From Marchantia polymorpha subsp. ruderalis (Eukaryota; Streptophyta; Marchantiopsida; Marchantiales; Marchantiaceae): a stretch of DNA of 64,000 nt. This document shows, piece by piece, positions 35,343 through 46,700 of this stretch. The translations under genes and the position numbers were made by a program. The stretch lies in the NCBI GenBank assembly GCA_037833965.1, contig AP031352.1, positions 7,606,501-7,670,500 of the forward strand, read 5' to 3'. How positions within the stretch are numbered: position 1 is the stretch's first letter; every line of letters begins with the position of its first letter. The notes beneath the pieces are model-generated. The model did not search any database. It saw only the letters and a program-made list of their open reading frames with translations, and had not been told where the DNA came from.

Positions 35343-37050
35343 TTGACTCCGATCGTTTTAGCCGTATTATCTCTACATACACAAGAGGCGTCTGTGGTGC
35401 GGATGCCCGGTGGCCGTGCATAGGAGAAAACCGTCTTTGTTCTTCTGCAGAAGGTGAAAGCTCTAGGCTCTAGAGCTGTCTGCAATTGCAGCTCATCTGT
35501 CCAAATTCAAGCTCGGAAGTCGCTCATCAATCGTTAATGATGGCAACAACCCCTACGGGATGAGACAGGATGTAATTAGCTGTTAGCATAGGTTCCTTCC
35601 TCATAGAATGGTATGGGCAATTTTTTGTATTTTGTAAACTTTTTCCCATTTAGGCTGTAATTTATATTCCGAACAGATTCAAAGCTGTGTTGAGTACCTA
35701 TTTCCTTCGAATTTCCTCATTATTGTACCGGTATTGTGACCTTTATGATAGCCTCGGGATTGTCTCCCCAACCTGCTGGCCGTAGCCATTTCTTAAGCGC
35801 TAAAGCTTGCCGGCCTTCTCTTTATGCTGGAGGTGCTACTGATTGGGTGCCGTGAATCAATAACTACTCTTTCGGTAGTGCGTTGAGAATGTTGTTTGTT
35901 TGAGGATAATAGACATTAGAAAGTCTGACACACGTAGAATTTGATCGGGATTTGTGATAGGACAAGTCCGCTACTCTTTTAGCCGGTTGATGTAGGTGGG
36001 CCTCTCCCATTCAATACCAAGGTAGGTTTCTGCCTCAGTTACTTAGTATTATGTTTTGTTGTGATCACCAATTAACACTGGAAAAGTGCCTTTTGTTACG
36101 GGGAAACACAACCAATTGTGTTTGTATATGATAATAGTGTGGATGGTTCTCGTGTAGCGAGGATGGCTTTTCTGGCTAGCCGCCCTTCATATGCTTTGTC
36201 AATACGAGTTTTCACAACAGCAGCAGTTTTGGTTTACAAGTCACAGGGCGTGCTTGTATATGTTTTTTAGATTTAATCACGTCCATATATTTGAAGTATG
36301 TATTTTTCTTGGCATCATAGGCTTATTTTGCTTGGTATACACACGGCTCCTGTAACAAATCCTACTTTGGTTTACTTGAACCTCACAAGTACCACAAAGC
36401 CCGTTTGAGGATCTTTTGACTACACTATATTTTGTGAGATCATTGTTAGCTTGAGATAGTTTCCCTGATGTTTTGCCTCTTGCTGAGCTATTTAGTTTCG
36501 TGAAAACTTCAGCTTTCTGAACACAGTTTAACCAGGTGGTTATGGGCTAGCTTTCACTTTATTTGATGAGAGATTCAAATAAACGTCACTGTGAAGTGAG
36601 GTGACTGTTAGAGCTAATTTGATAGGAAGCAATGAGTCGACGATTTGTTTGCCGGGGAGTGGAAGTTGACGCATCGATGAGATCACGTTTCACCGGAGAT
36701 AGTTTTCTGGGGAAGAACGCATGGAACGAAAGGAGCGATGGAAGAATCATAGACAGAAGAGGCCAATGAAGGGGAAGTAAACTCGGCCCTTTGGCCTTTG
36801 GGTGAAAGAGAATAGAGAAAAGTTATGGTGGTGGTGACGTCAAAGAGCTGTGTCTCAAGTTTACAATAGTTTAAATAACAGGTGCAATATTTCCGCTGAC
36901 AAGTCGTTTAAAGAGAAGGGATCTATTCGTACTCCAAGAGCTTAACCGTATCTCTGAAGCAATCAGCGTCATAGTAGCCGTTGAAGGTGAGTTTACTAAC
37001 ATTGTATATCCTTCATGGTACAAATATTCAACCGGAAGAAGGACAATTGT
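35343..37050. other. 3' flank of the RING-H2 gene and intergenic DNA
   Basis: The first few hundred bases are the likely 3' UTR. The rest has moderate GC with no convincing frame, domain or RNA gene. Confidence 0.4.
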
Positions 37051-37069
37051 ACCTGTATGAACCGGGGAT

Positions 37070-37417
37070 GGAGGAAATTACTTGATGGACCCCTTGGAAA
37101 CTCAATCTTCTCGAAGTGAACCATTAGGTTTCAATTTACCCGACGGGAGCCGTATCCCATGTTCTTACTACCTACTGTGCTGCTTTATAGAGTGGGGAGT
37201 GTCCGCCACTGTCGGGCCAGAGTATTTTGGCGGCTAGTTCGCAGCCATGTCTAAGGAACGGTGGCCACTAGGCCACCGGAACCTTATGAGTCTAAATGAC
37301 TCCGGATATGTTCTTGCAGTGACTTCATGTTCTACTCGAAATAACCCAAGATAGTATTGGAACATCACCAAATGCGGGGAAGTGAAATGTGTCGGGTCCC
37401 ATCAAGTAATTTCCTCC
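37070..37417. repeat. Inverted-repeat-bounded segment
   Basis: GGAGGAAATTACTTGATGG at 37,070-37,088 recurs as its exact reverse complement at 37,399-37,417. Partly matching GGGG/CCCC sequence continues on both sides. The 348-bp unit could be a small foldback or MITE-type element; no target duplication was found. Confidence 0.6.
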
Positions 37418-37573
37418 CGGGGATCAGAACATGTAGACACCATGATTAACCAAACCGGATTGTGGGCGGTAATTTTTTTACATTGTATTTAGCCCAAGTC
37501 CAGTGAAAGAATATTTGAGAAAATTTTGCAATCAATGAACTTATTTTAAAATATGTCTTTAGCAAAATTCGTT

Positions 37574-37614
37574 CCTTTGGGTTCAAATAGTTTAAAACTA
37601 TTTAAGCCCAAAGG
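37574..37614. repeat. 41-bp near-perfect palindrome
   Basis: The arms starting CCTTTGGG and ending CCCAAAGG pair at 19 of 20 positions (one of them G-T) around a single central base. It sits in AT-rich intergenic DNA with no adjacent gene. Confidence 0.85.
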
Positions 37615-38280
37615 TAAACATAAAAGTAAACATTTCTGTTCATAATTTGTAAATGAAAGTATCCAATATTGAAAACAATCTAGCACACACTATTTTTACC
37701 ACATGTTATTTCACCACGTAGATGAGAGGAGGGTAAAGAACCGTTTATTTTCATTGTTTAGTAGTGTAGACAATAACTTTCAGAGACATTATGATTGCAA
37801 TGATGTGAGTATGTTTATTATCTGCACGGGAGATTTTTGAAAACTTTTTGGTTGATGAAAATGGATCTTTATTCTAAAGAAAGTTAAGTAAGAATGATAA
37901 AATATGATTTCCATTGGCTTGCTTGACAAGAATATTGACGAGGTACTCTACGTCATCTTCGTTTTTAGGTTTTAATATGAATGTAATTATCAACATTTTA
38001 TATTTTTAGACATATACAAAAAGTATATTTTTTGTCATAACATTGATATTATGTAGACACATAAAAGCACATTTTGATATATGTTTGAAAAACATGTCCA
38101 GTGAAATATTTCATTCTACCCAATGTTTTTATTGTTTTAACATATCTATGTTTGATTATAAACTAATTTCATATAATGTATATGTATGGTTAAGATTTTA
38201 TCTCACGAAGACAGAAACAACACTAAAGAATCAAGTAGTGTCATGAATTAACATTCTATTGAGAAGTTTTACGACTTAGT
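37615..38280. other. AT-rich intergenic, nothing recognised
   Basis: No coding or repeat signature beyond AT richness. Confidence 0.4.
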
Positions 38281-39240
38281 CATATGTCATTCCCAAAAGA
38301 GACTGCAATTGCTAAGGTCAAAGGCGACACATTGCAGGGTGAAATCACACTCAAATCCTAAAATTCATCTAATAAGTCTCTAGAGAAGCTGCACGCGACT
38401 CTGCAATTGATATTCACGGGAAAAATTTCTCAAGCTTACCCACTCTATTCGCTACACCGAGCTTCAAATGTACAGATTTGCTTAAATCTTGAACTACACT
38501 ATGCATCACTTAGAACGTTCAAATTGGACTCTCTACTTCAGATGCGGTATCTTCGAAAAACTGTAGCAACTCGCTCACAGTGACAAAACGCACAATTTAC
38601 AAACGCGTGGAGGAATGCAGACTGAAAACTGAGAAATTAACTAATGAAAAAGTCCTCCAAAGGGAGAGCCTTGGTCTTACTTATTCACAACTAACACCCG
38701 GAGTCATCACCCGCCAATTGCGAGCTCCCATCATGTGCGACGTCAGCTGAGGCGGCAGTTGCCACCTCAGCTGAGCTCATATCTACTCCGATCCTACTCA
38801 AAACGGCTGACCGTTCCAATTCAAGGTTCTCCTTCGTCTACTCCAAACCAGAGATGAACGAATTGAGCTCCCTACCTAACTGCCGATGTCATGCGACTAC
38901 GCTGGCTCCCAATTCCTTCACTCGACGCTTCAGCTCCACCACGCGCTTGAATTTACTCTCAAATCCCTTCTAAGACAATTCCCATTTGTCTCAAGGTACT
39001 TACTTTTACTTCTTCACAATGCAAATCTCAATCCGAAGGCCCTTCTTCTTCAAAGCCGAGGGTGTCTAAGGCCGAAGTCTGAAGTCCAAAGGTGTCTAAG
39101 AACGAAGGCCATTCTTTGCCGAAGTCCGAAGTCCAAAGTCTCTTCTCCCAAGTCTGAAGGCTCTTCGGCCAAAGTCCCTTCTGCGCCTTCGCCTATCTAT
39201 ACCAGTCACTTCGAACATTTATAACTCAATGACCCCTTAT
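38281..39240. other. Mid-GC intergenic patch with CGAAG-type repeats
   Basis: GC content is higher than the flanks. At about 39,030-39,190 imperfect repeats of the CCGAAGTC/TCTGAAGG type are clustered. The 112-codon ORF at 38,886-39,224 owes its C-terminal Ser/Lys-rich part to these repeats and shows no domain. Possibly a decayed LTR or a satellite-like patch. Confidence 0.35.
38743..38774. repeat. Hairpin with CAGCTG-containing arms
   Basis: TCAGCTGAGG and CCTCAGCTGA form a 10-bp perfect stem; the 12-nt loop can add three further pairs (GGC/GCC). Each arm contains a CAGCTG E-box core. Confidence 0.85.
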
Positions 39241-40240
39241 CCGTTTCAAGAATTCTTGGGCTCATTAGAACAAACGTGCCGAGCTTTATCTATCGAAACA
39301 CTTTTTAAGTCAATTCGTTATTAATTGAAAAAGTTATAAGGTATTTACTATATCAGATCATAACTCATCTAATTCAACTTTATTTCCTATAAGTAAAAAC
39401 ACTAACTTCAAAGAGAGTGAGCCAAATGGTTTCCACTACTCCTAACTTGACCTCTTTCACAGAATCCACTATTTAGTCTATTTCAAACTGTTATTATTTT
39501 AAAAGTTTAAAATTCCTAGTCTTCTACTTATCAAGTTTATTTTCTTTGAAAATAAAAATAAAAATAACGTTTCCACAATATGATCTTTTGTAAAGAGCAT
39601 TATGCAATACACAAACTAATGATATGCTAATATATTTATAGTTTGATCTATATAATTAAAATGAATTATCATTTTTCTGTCATTATTATCATATTGGATC
39701 ACTATTACATACATTTGAAATCATACTTGTTTGATTTGATGAAAGTGTTTTTGTACTTTTGCTATGATAGCTTTCTTAGATTGTGATAAAATGAAGATGT
39801 TTAATACTAGGTTTGATTCACCTAAGTACAAATCTAATGTTTTTCCTTGAATTCAAAGTCATAAAATAATAGTCTAATGTTATGATCTGATTTTGTTATC
39901 AATATGAAAATGTTATATGATTCTACTTTCTCATATAATAATCCAAATTCAATATAATCTTACAAATTTTTGTTAAATCATAATATGTGAATAATTTATA
40001 TCATCATCATCATTATAAATTTTAAATAAATTAAAATTATTTGGATTAATTAGACCTTTTCTAGATGTGCTATTTTATACTTTGATACTCCTTGGTATCA
40101 TTTTTTTAACAAAAAAATTGTGTTTTATTGTAACCTATTTTGAAAAATATAAATATAATGTATATAGAATAAAATCTGAAAAAGCTTGAAAAAAAAAGCT
40201 TATTTACAAGTTTAGAAACAACCTACAATTTTTTCTTTCA
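39241..40240. other. AT-rich intergenic, nothing recognised
   Basis: Low-complexity AT-rich sequence with no supported feature. Confidence 0.4.
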
Positions 40241-40249
40241 AGCTTGCTC

Positions 40250-41238
40250 TTCACGTCCAAGGTCCTCGGTCATAGTTTGATGACAGGCACTACATTGCAC
40301 AAACATGAATTTTTTGTCACAAAGATCTTTCTTCATTAACATGTCCAAAGTAAATTACATCAGCGGATCATTGATGAGGTTATCATGCTCATAATTGTAA
40401 TTGTAACTTGTTAGTGGTGATACTCTGTACAAGGCTGTAAGATCAAGCTTACGAATGGCTTGTGAGCGTGTTTGAAATCAAAGACACCGATTGAGAAGAC
40501 GAATACGAAGCCAGAAAGTTGCGTGACAGCTACAAGTTGGTTACAGTCTAGGCGGGAGAGAGCTGAGTTTTGCTAATTGCGCAAGAATAGCTGCGTCTGA
40601 AACCATGCTTGCTGAAGCTGTGCAGACAACGTAGTATCGGTCGTCATGTTTCTACTTCGATCCTACTGATTTCCATCCCCGACTCCTTATCATTACCTGT
40701 CCAAGATCTCTTCTTACAACTCATCCCCATGGTCGCCATGTTTGATTCTTGTAAAATCTGAATTGATTGATCAACCCACCGCCGAGAACTTCGTCTCGTC
40801 GAGTCTTCAACGTTTCAACTACTTCAGCTCCTCAAATTCTCTCTAAGACACAATCAATCAAATATCAACTGCCTCAACCGTTTACTCCGGTGGTCCAATC
40901 TTGTACACAAAACAGATTATGGATAAGCAAGAGAATCACAATTCTTTCTGATTTTCACCAATCGATCTCATCCGGTCCGTTCCTCCTATGCGCAGCCCAA
41001 ATCTTCTGCCCAATTTGCAAATGAGAACCACCACAACATTCTTACTTTTAGCACTTAAACTATCGATTATAGGTTTCGCTGTAGTACCAATTGTTACAGG
41101 AAACATGAGAATCTACATATCCACAAACTAAAAAATTGACGATAAAGAAATATGTGATTCACCACTCTCGAGCTTCGTCAAAAACAAAGTTTTTACCAAA
41201 AAATCTACAATTGTTCGAGGAGAACTGTGTCTTGCTCC

Positions 41239-41240
<2 letters not shown>
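40250..41240 (-). mobile_element. Probable 5' relic of an LTR retrotransposon
   Basis: On the minus strand, CCTGTAACA is followed by TTGGTACTACAGCGAAACC near 41,065-41,090. This resembles an LTR end followed by a mutated initiator tRNA-Met primer site. The sequence below it has mid GC and a short frame starting MATMGMSCKK (about 40,738). No gag domain can be named. Confidence 0.35.

Positions 41241-41242
<2 letters not shown>

Positions 41243-41270
<28 letters not shown>
41243..41270. repeat. TA dinucleotide microsatellite
   Basis: About 13 uninterrupted TA units. Confidence 0.9.
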
Positions 41271-41271
<1 letters not shown>

Positions 41272-42931
41272 ACAGTCGAAATTCTAATTCTAACTAGATA
41301 AGACTAATTTTAAATCTAACTTGAATTATACTCAAGCCTTGTGTTACTACTAACAAGAATTTCATCTATTGAGAATAAAAATGAGATAAGATTTTGATGA
41401 TATTTAATTATTATGAAAATAATTATATGTATTTATGAAATATATTTTTTTATTGAATTTTTACAAATGATGGACATACACATCCTGATAGTGTTGATTT
41501 TTGAATGAAGAATTTTGGATATAAATCATCTAGATCCTTAGGAGTGAAATGTACATACTGTAGTGCTTGCTCCAGAAGCATTATTTTTTATAACTTATAG
41601 AAATTTAGATGCTATTATTTATGACACTCTATATGATTACGTTCATGTTTAAGCATATTGATATTATGTTATATCCTTTATTAGTTATGAATTTGATAAT
41701 TGTTGGAGTTTGGATTTTGCATAACTGGATCATATACTATAGTACATAAACATGGGTGTTAATCATGATGTAACATTTCATCTAAGTGAAATAAGTTGGA
41801 TGGAATTGTCTAGCAAGACTAAGATAGCTAGCCACTTATGTGTGATTAGCTTCCGAGCTTAGCTGATTTGATGAAACATAAGAAATGTTGACTAATAACA
41901 GTAATGAATTTTTTGGACAATTTCAAGCTTCTTGTGATCTAGCATTGAAAACTCATCAAATGACCTCAAGACTCAAGACGATGTCTTAAGTTAATGATCC
42001 AACAAGTTGAGTTGTTCAAATGGTGAAGTGAGAACTAACAAATTTTGGTTTCAAAAAAATTATCATAGTTGTTCTTGATAATCGATATAGCCACCAAACA
42101 TCTCCAGCAATATATTCATTGTTGTTTTTATTATATGATAGAGTTCAGACATATGTGTAGTTATTTTGTCTAGAGTCAACTGAAGTCTTGGATTTAGATA
42201 CTCTTGATGATTGATTAGGGTATAAGTGAAATTTGACATATGTTGCAATCTTGAATGATTATGTAACTTGACTTGATAATTTCCCGCATAAAAAAATGTA
42301 TGAAGTCATATACTATGTTTAAAAGATGTTATTATTTAAAATCTCAGTTCGTTATGTCTGACAATTTGTACAAGACATTAGAAACTTCATATATGGAGCT
42401 ACAATAGTTGTAAGATGAAGGCTTACAAAAGGCTGAAAGCATGTCTTTTGATCCATGAGTAGAGACCAAGAGGTCTATCCATACTTACGCAATGTTGTCA
42501 ACTTTGAATATCATGTCTATTGTTTTGATTTTACAGGAGGATAAATATGTGTCGTTCTTATTCAAATCATGAACTTAGATTTAGTATACTATACAATATG
42601 ACGTAATAATTTGTCAATGCTTTTACGTGGAGTGTAAAGTATTCCGAAGTGCAATCCGGGATGTCATGTGACAAAGTTCTCCAATTGTTGATGATTGAAA
42701 GATATCAACAATATGCTTGACACTGGTTTTTATGTTGCATTGATGCAAGATTCTACTCATTTGGCATCCTTAAAGGTGACACCCTTGCATATGTAACATT
42801 ATGCGTACAAGATTGTACGCATACATGTGTTAAGATCCTCCCTAATACATACGTGTGTTTCATTAGCTTCTATTCTAGAAGATGAATTGACGATCCTCAT
42901 GCACCTGTCATAACAAATGTATACTAAACAT
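41271..42931. other. AT-rich intergenic, nothing coding
   Basis: Only short ORFs. A small perfect palindrome, ATGCGTAC/GTACGCAT with a 6-nt loop, lies at 42,801-42,822. Confidence 0.4.
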
Positions 42932-43089
42932 AATCATGAATTACACAGTTTCGAAACCATGACAAGACGTTTTCACAAGCAGTTTAGGCCTCCTGCACAG
43001 TTTTCATCATAATCATGAATTACACAGTATCGAAACCACGACAAGACGTTTTCACAAGCGGTTTAGGCCTCCTGCACAGTTTTCATCAT
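42932..43089. repeat. 79-bp tandem duplication
   Basis: Units 42,932-43,010 and 43,011-43,089 start AATCATGAATTACACAGT and differ at about three positions. The pair lies downstream of the DnaJ-like gene and has no coding role. Confidence 0.95.
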
Positions 43090-43736
43090 TCCAATGCTGT
43101 TGATCTATGCTGTTGACCTCTGTTGATGCTGAGCTGCTAACTAAATGATCGGAATTGACCCGAAGGCCCTCGAGCCACTTCCGAGTCAATACAGCTTGGA
43201 ATTTATGATATTTGCTAATATGTAAAAACATCTGATTGACGAAAATTCCGCTAAGAATCCCGAGAGACACCGTGCCCATTCGCTCAATTTTTATCAACAT
43301 ATGGTCGATCCATTTCTAACCGTTCTACTGTACGATACTATTTTCTTCACATTAGTAGCGTATAGGCAGGGCCGTCTACGATCTTCGGGCACATTCTGAA
43401 CTCCATCAGCCTTAATAAGAAATGTCACACCGTTCAATATCGGATTACTGTGACTTCTGATGTGCGACGAGCAACACGAATTGATAGTTTCTTGCTCAAC
43501 TTCCGTGAATGGTCGTATAGTCATCTGATGGCATCAGCTTCTGTGACAGCATACAAGGCATTCCAGAAGTATCCATTGAGGCTTGCAAATTTCAAGGATG
43601 GTGAAAATGAGTGAAGCTTCCTGACAGCTAGTATATTCACAATTCAACACCATGTAATTCCCTTGCTCGAGGTTCTAAGCGCTCCCTCGATACATTTGAA
43701 TAAAACTTGATAGGAGTTTTAGCCAGTGTAGACATA
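43090..43736 (-). other. 3' flank of the J/thioredoxin-like gene
   Basis: Moderate-GC sequence directly after the stop codon at 43,737 (minus strand); probable 3' UTR. The ORF at 43,294-43,524 has no domain. Confidence 0.4.
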
Positions 43737-46700
43737 TTATTTGACCGTAGATCTTTGAGCAGGCTCGTTCCTTCTTCTAAGTCCATCAGACATGCCCACT
43801 GATTTTTCAAAATTTGACATCTCAGTAGGGTTTCTCTGCGGTGTCGCCTGTAGCTCATCTTTCTTGTCGACGCCGACTTCTGCTACTTCACTTGAGGCTG
43901 TAGCAGGACTTGCCTGCATGGATTCACCAAAATCAATCACTTCAGCTTTATAATAAGGCAACTGAACTCCGCAGGTACTGATACAGTAAGAAGTGATCTA
44001 GAAATTTCCAAGTGAATATTGATGATGTAGATTACCTTGTATCTGGTACTCAGAACCCAGGTAGTTGTATAGAAGAGAGCAATAAACAGAAGAAGTGGAA
44101 TGAATTTGGGGTCCTCTCTGAAATCTTGTACTAAGTAAACGAAATTCCTGCCCTTCTCAAAAAGTTTCTCCTTCTTATCTGAAACGAAGTCTTGAGTTTT
44201 TGCAGCGAAGGGAACGCTTTCCTCGGCAATCAGCTCTGGAGCTTTTCCCCTCTGCAAAAAAGCTTATGTTTCAGACACTCCTGCTTATGAACGGTGATGG
44301 GTAAGAACAATCTCATGGCAATAACACATTTAAGGAAAACTTACAAAGCTGGGCAGCTCTTCTGTGTCCCCCTGATACACCATATTAGATATCCAAGATA
44401 TAATCTGCAGGCAAAAGATTGAGCATGATTTAGTTCAAGCACTGAGAATAATAACCAGACATGTTTGGTGCTAAAGAGTTGCGATCATTTCAATAAGATA
44501 GGTTAGATTTACCACCTCGGCTACTTCAGACGAACCATTGTATTTTGTCACCAACTGACGTGCAAATTTCATTTCCTCTTCGGACTGTCTCTGCCAAGTC
44601 GTTTTCGGCAACCATTTCTTATGTTCATCCTCTCCCTTTTCTTCCGTCACTTCTCTGAGGTAGCGAATCAGAAATACTCTCGGACGGTTTTCTATCTCAT
44701 AGTTTTGTGGACCACAAGCTTCGAACATACTTTCTGAATTCAAGTAGAAATAACAAAAGTTCTGCATTCAAAACCAAAGAATCAAAGAAAGTGATGGGCA
44801 TGATAATACTATTCTCGTTACTAATATCCTGGTATACAAATCTGAAGACTATAGATCCCGCACATGGTGAGAAATGCTCAGAAGAACAGACAGGGAAGGA
44901 GAAACTAATGGATGAAGGAGGACTAAATGAGAGTGTAAAGAGCAGGACTAATAGTTCGAATTTCCTTCTGTATACGGAGACCCTCTGTCTAGTGTATTTC
45001 ATATACGAACAGCAATATCACCAAATTGTGCACGGCAACTGCCGATGCGAAGTCATCGGGAAAGGTAAGTACATGACCCAGCATGATAACTTTCCTAGTC
45101 TCCTCCGATGGTTTGCAAAAACTAAGTAGTGCAAGAAAGAAACAAAATTAACATACTTTCTGTATTTCACCATCAAGCCATGCTAGACGAAGTCGATTCT
45201 CTTGATAAGCCTTAATCGCGATTTTAGACGTTGACTCTCTGTCTTCACCAAGTTTGAGTTGCTCTTGAACGCCCCTGAGCGCCTGCTGATAACAAAAATA
45301 AGCAACTCTGCATGACCTGCCTGACAAACTAAGAGCACGAATAAGTGTTACAATGGCACACTATTCATTCCAACACGAAACCCCCTACCTAATGCTTCGT
45401 ATTCGATTAAGTGTATAAAAGAGATAGATAGGCAAGCTCTTACACTCCTCATTTGATCGAGTTTCGAGCTTTGTTTTCCAGCAACAATGACGCAGTACCA
45501 GATTCTGGTTTCATTTCCTGCCAGTGAGTAACTTGACGCATCACAACCCAAGCTTCTCGCTGTGATGCTCCTCAATTGTGGAAGCTCTGCATGATGTCAG
45601 AGAGACCTCAAAATTATTAGTTCCAGTAAGACATGGCACCAAACTTACAGTACCCTGGCAAGAGTCCTTCTACAAAGTAGTCACTGCAGAAGCACTGACT
45701 TCAGAAACAGCCGTTACCGTTCCTCAAAGCTGAAAGACAACTACCGGCATTGACTTCTTTTGTCACTATTCTTCTGGAAAAAAATTTACACCAAAGTGTG
45801 AATAATGTGCATATTGTTGTTGGGCATATCCTCAAAGAAAATGTGATTAAAAACAACAACCGCTTCCCTGTATCAAGTATTCAAGGAGCAGCGACGCATT
45901 GCAACAAATGTTTCATGAGAAATAGTTGAGAGGCAGACTTCATAACATACTCTGCTGTCAACTTTAGAAATCTAATCCACCCACTCACCATATGTCTTGT
46001 GCATTTCCATTAATTCCAAAAATTTTGAAGAGTTCAACTTCCCTGCATAAATCCGACAAGCAGGATTAAGTATCTTGATCTTACCAAACTATACCTAATC
46101 CAGAAATCAGAAGATTCGAGTATTATGTATCTTGATCGTAATTCAGATACACCAAGCCAGAAAAGAAGGGCACATCTCCAAGAGCACACGAGAAAAAAAG
46201 AAACATGAAGTTTATATATAACAGTTCGTGAAATACGAATACCTTATGATGAGCATTGTAATCAGAAAAAGGAAAACATCTAACTTGACCACCACTGAAG
46301 AAGACTGTTCTTCCTTGTAACCCCAAATCCATGGAAGGTTAGTGGTAAACTACCATGATGAACGACAGGCTTTAGATCTGGGTCTTTTATAAATACAAGA
46401 GCCGGTGCTGTCTCCACTCCAATCCTGTCAGCAACTTTATTATCAGATTCAAGAAAAAAATATGGCTATACGATCAATTATCAACCATAATAGGTCTTAA
46501 TTCTAAACAGTTGTTTGTCCTCATACCTACGAAAGAATGACTCACCCAAAACCAGATCTTGCCCGAATGAACTCAAGAGTAAGCACATCCTCTTGCAGTA
46601 CAATACAAGCAGCAGAGATATCCATTGATACTACTTCAAAGAAGAACTTCTATTTCAAAGCGAACCATGAGAAAGCGAATGTACTCACTCTTTTCTCCAA

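Noticed and set aside
46561..46688. Apparent extra exon of the J/thioredoxin-like gene (open in the frame reading EDVLTLEF)
   Set aside because: Joining exon 46,689-46,825 directly to 46,354-46,424 gives a perfect phase match and the family motif VETAPALV without it; no acceptor gives the needed phase.
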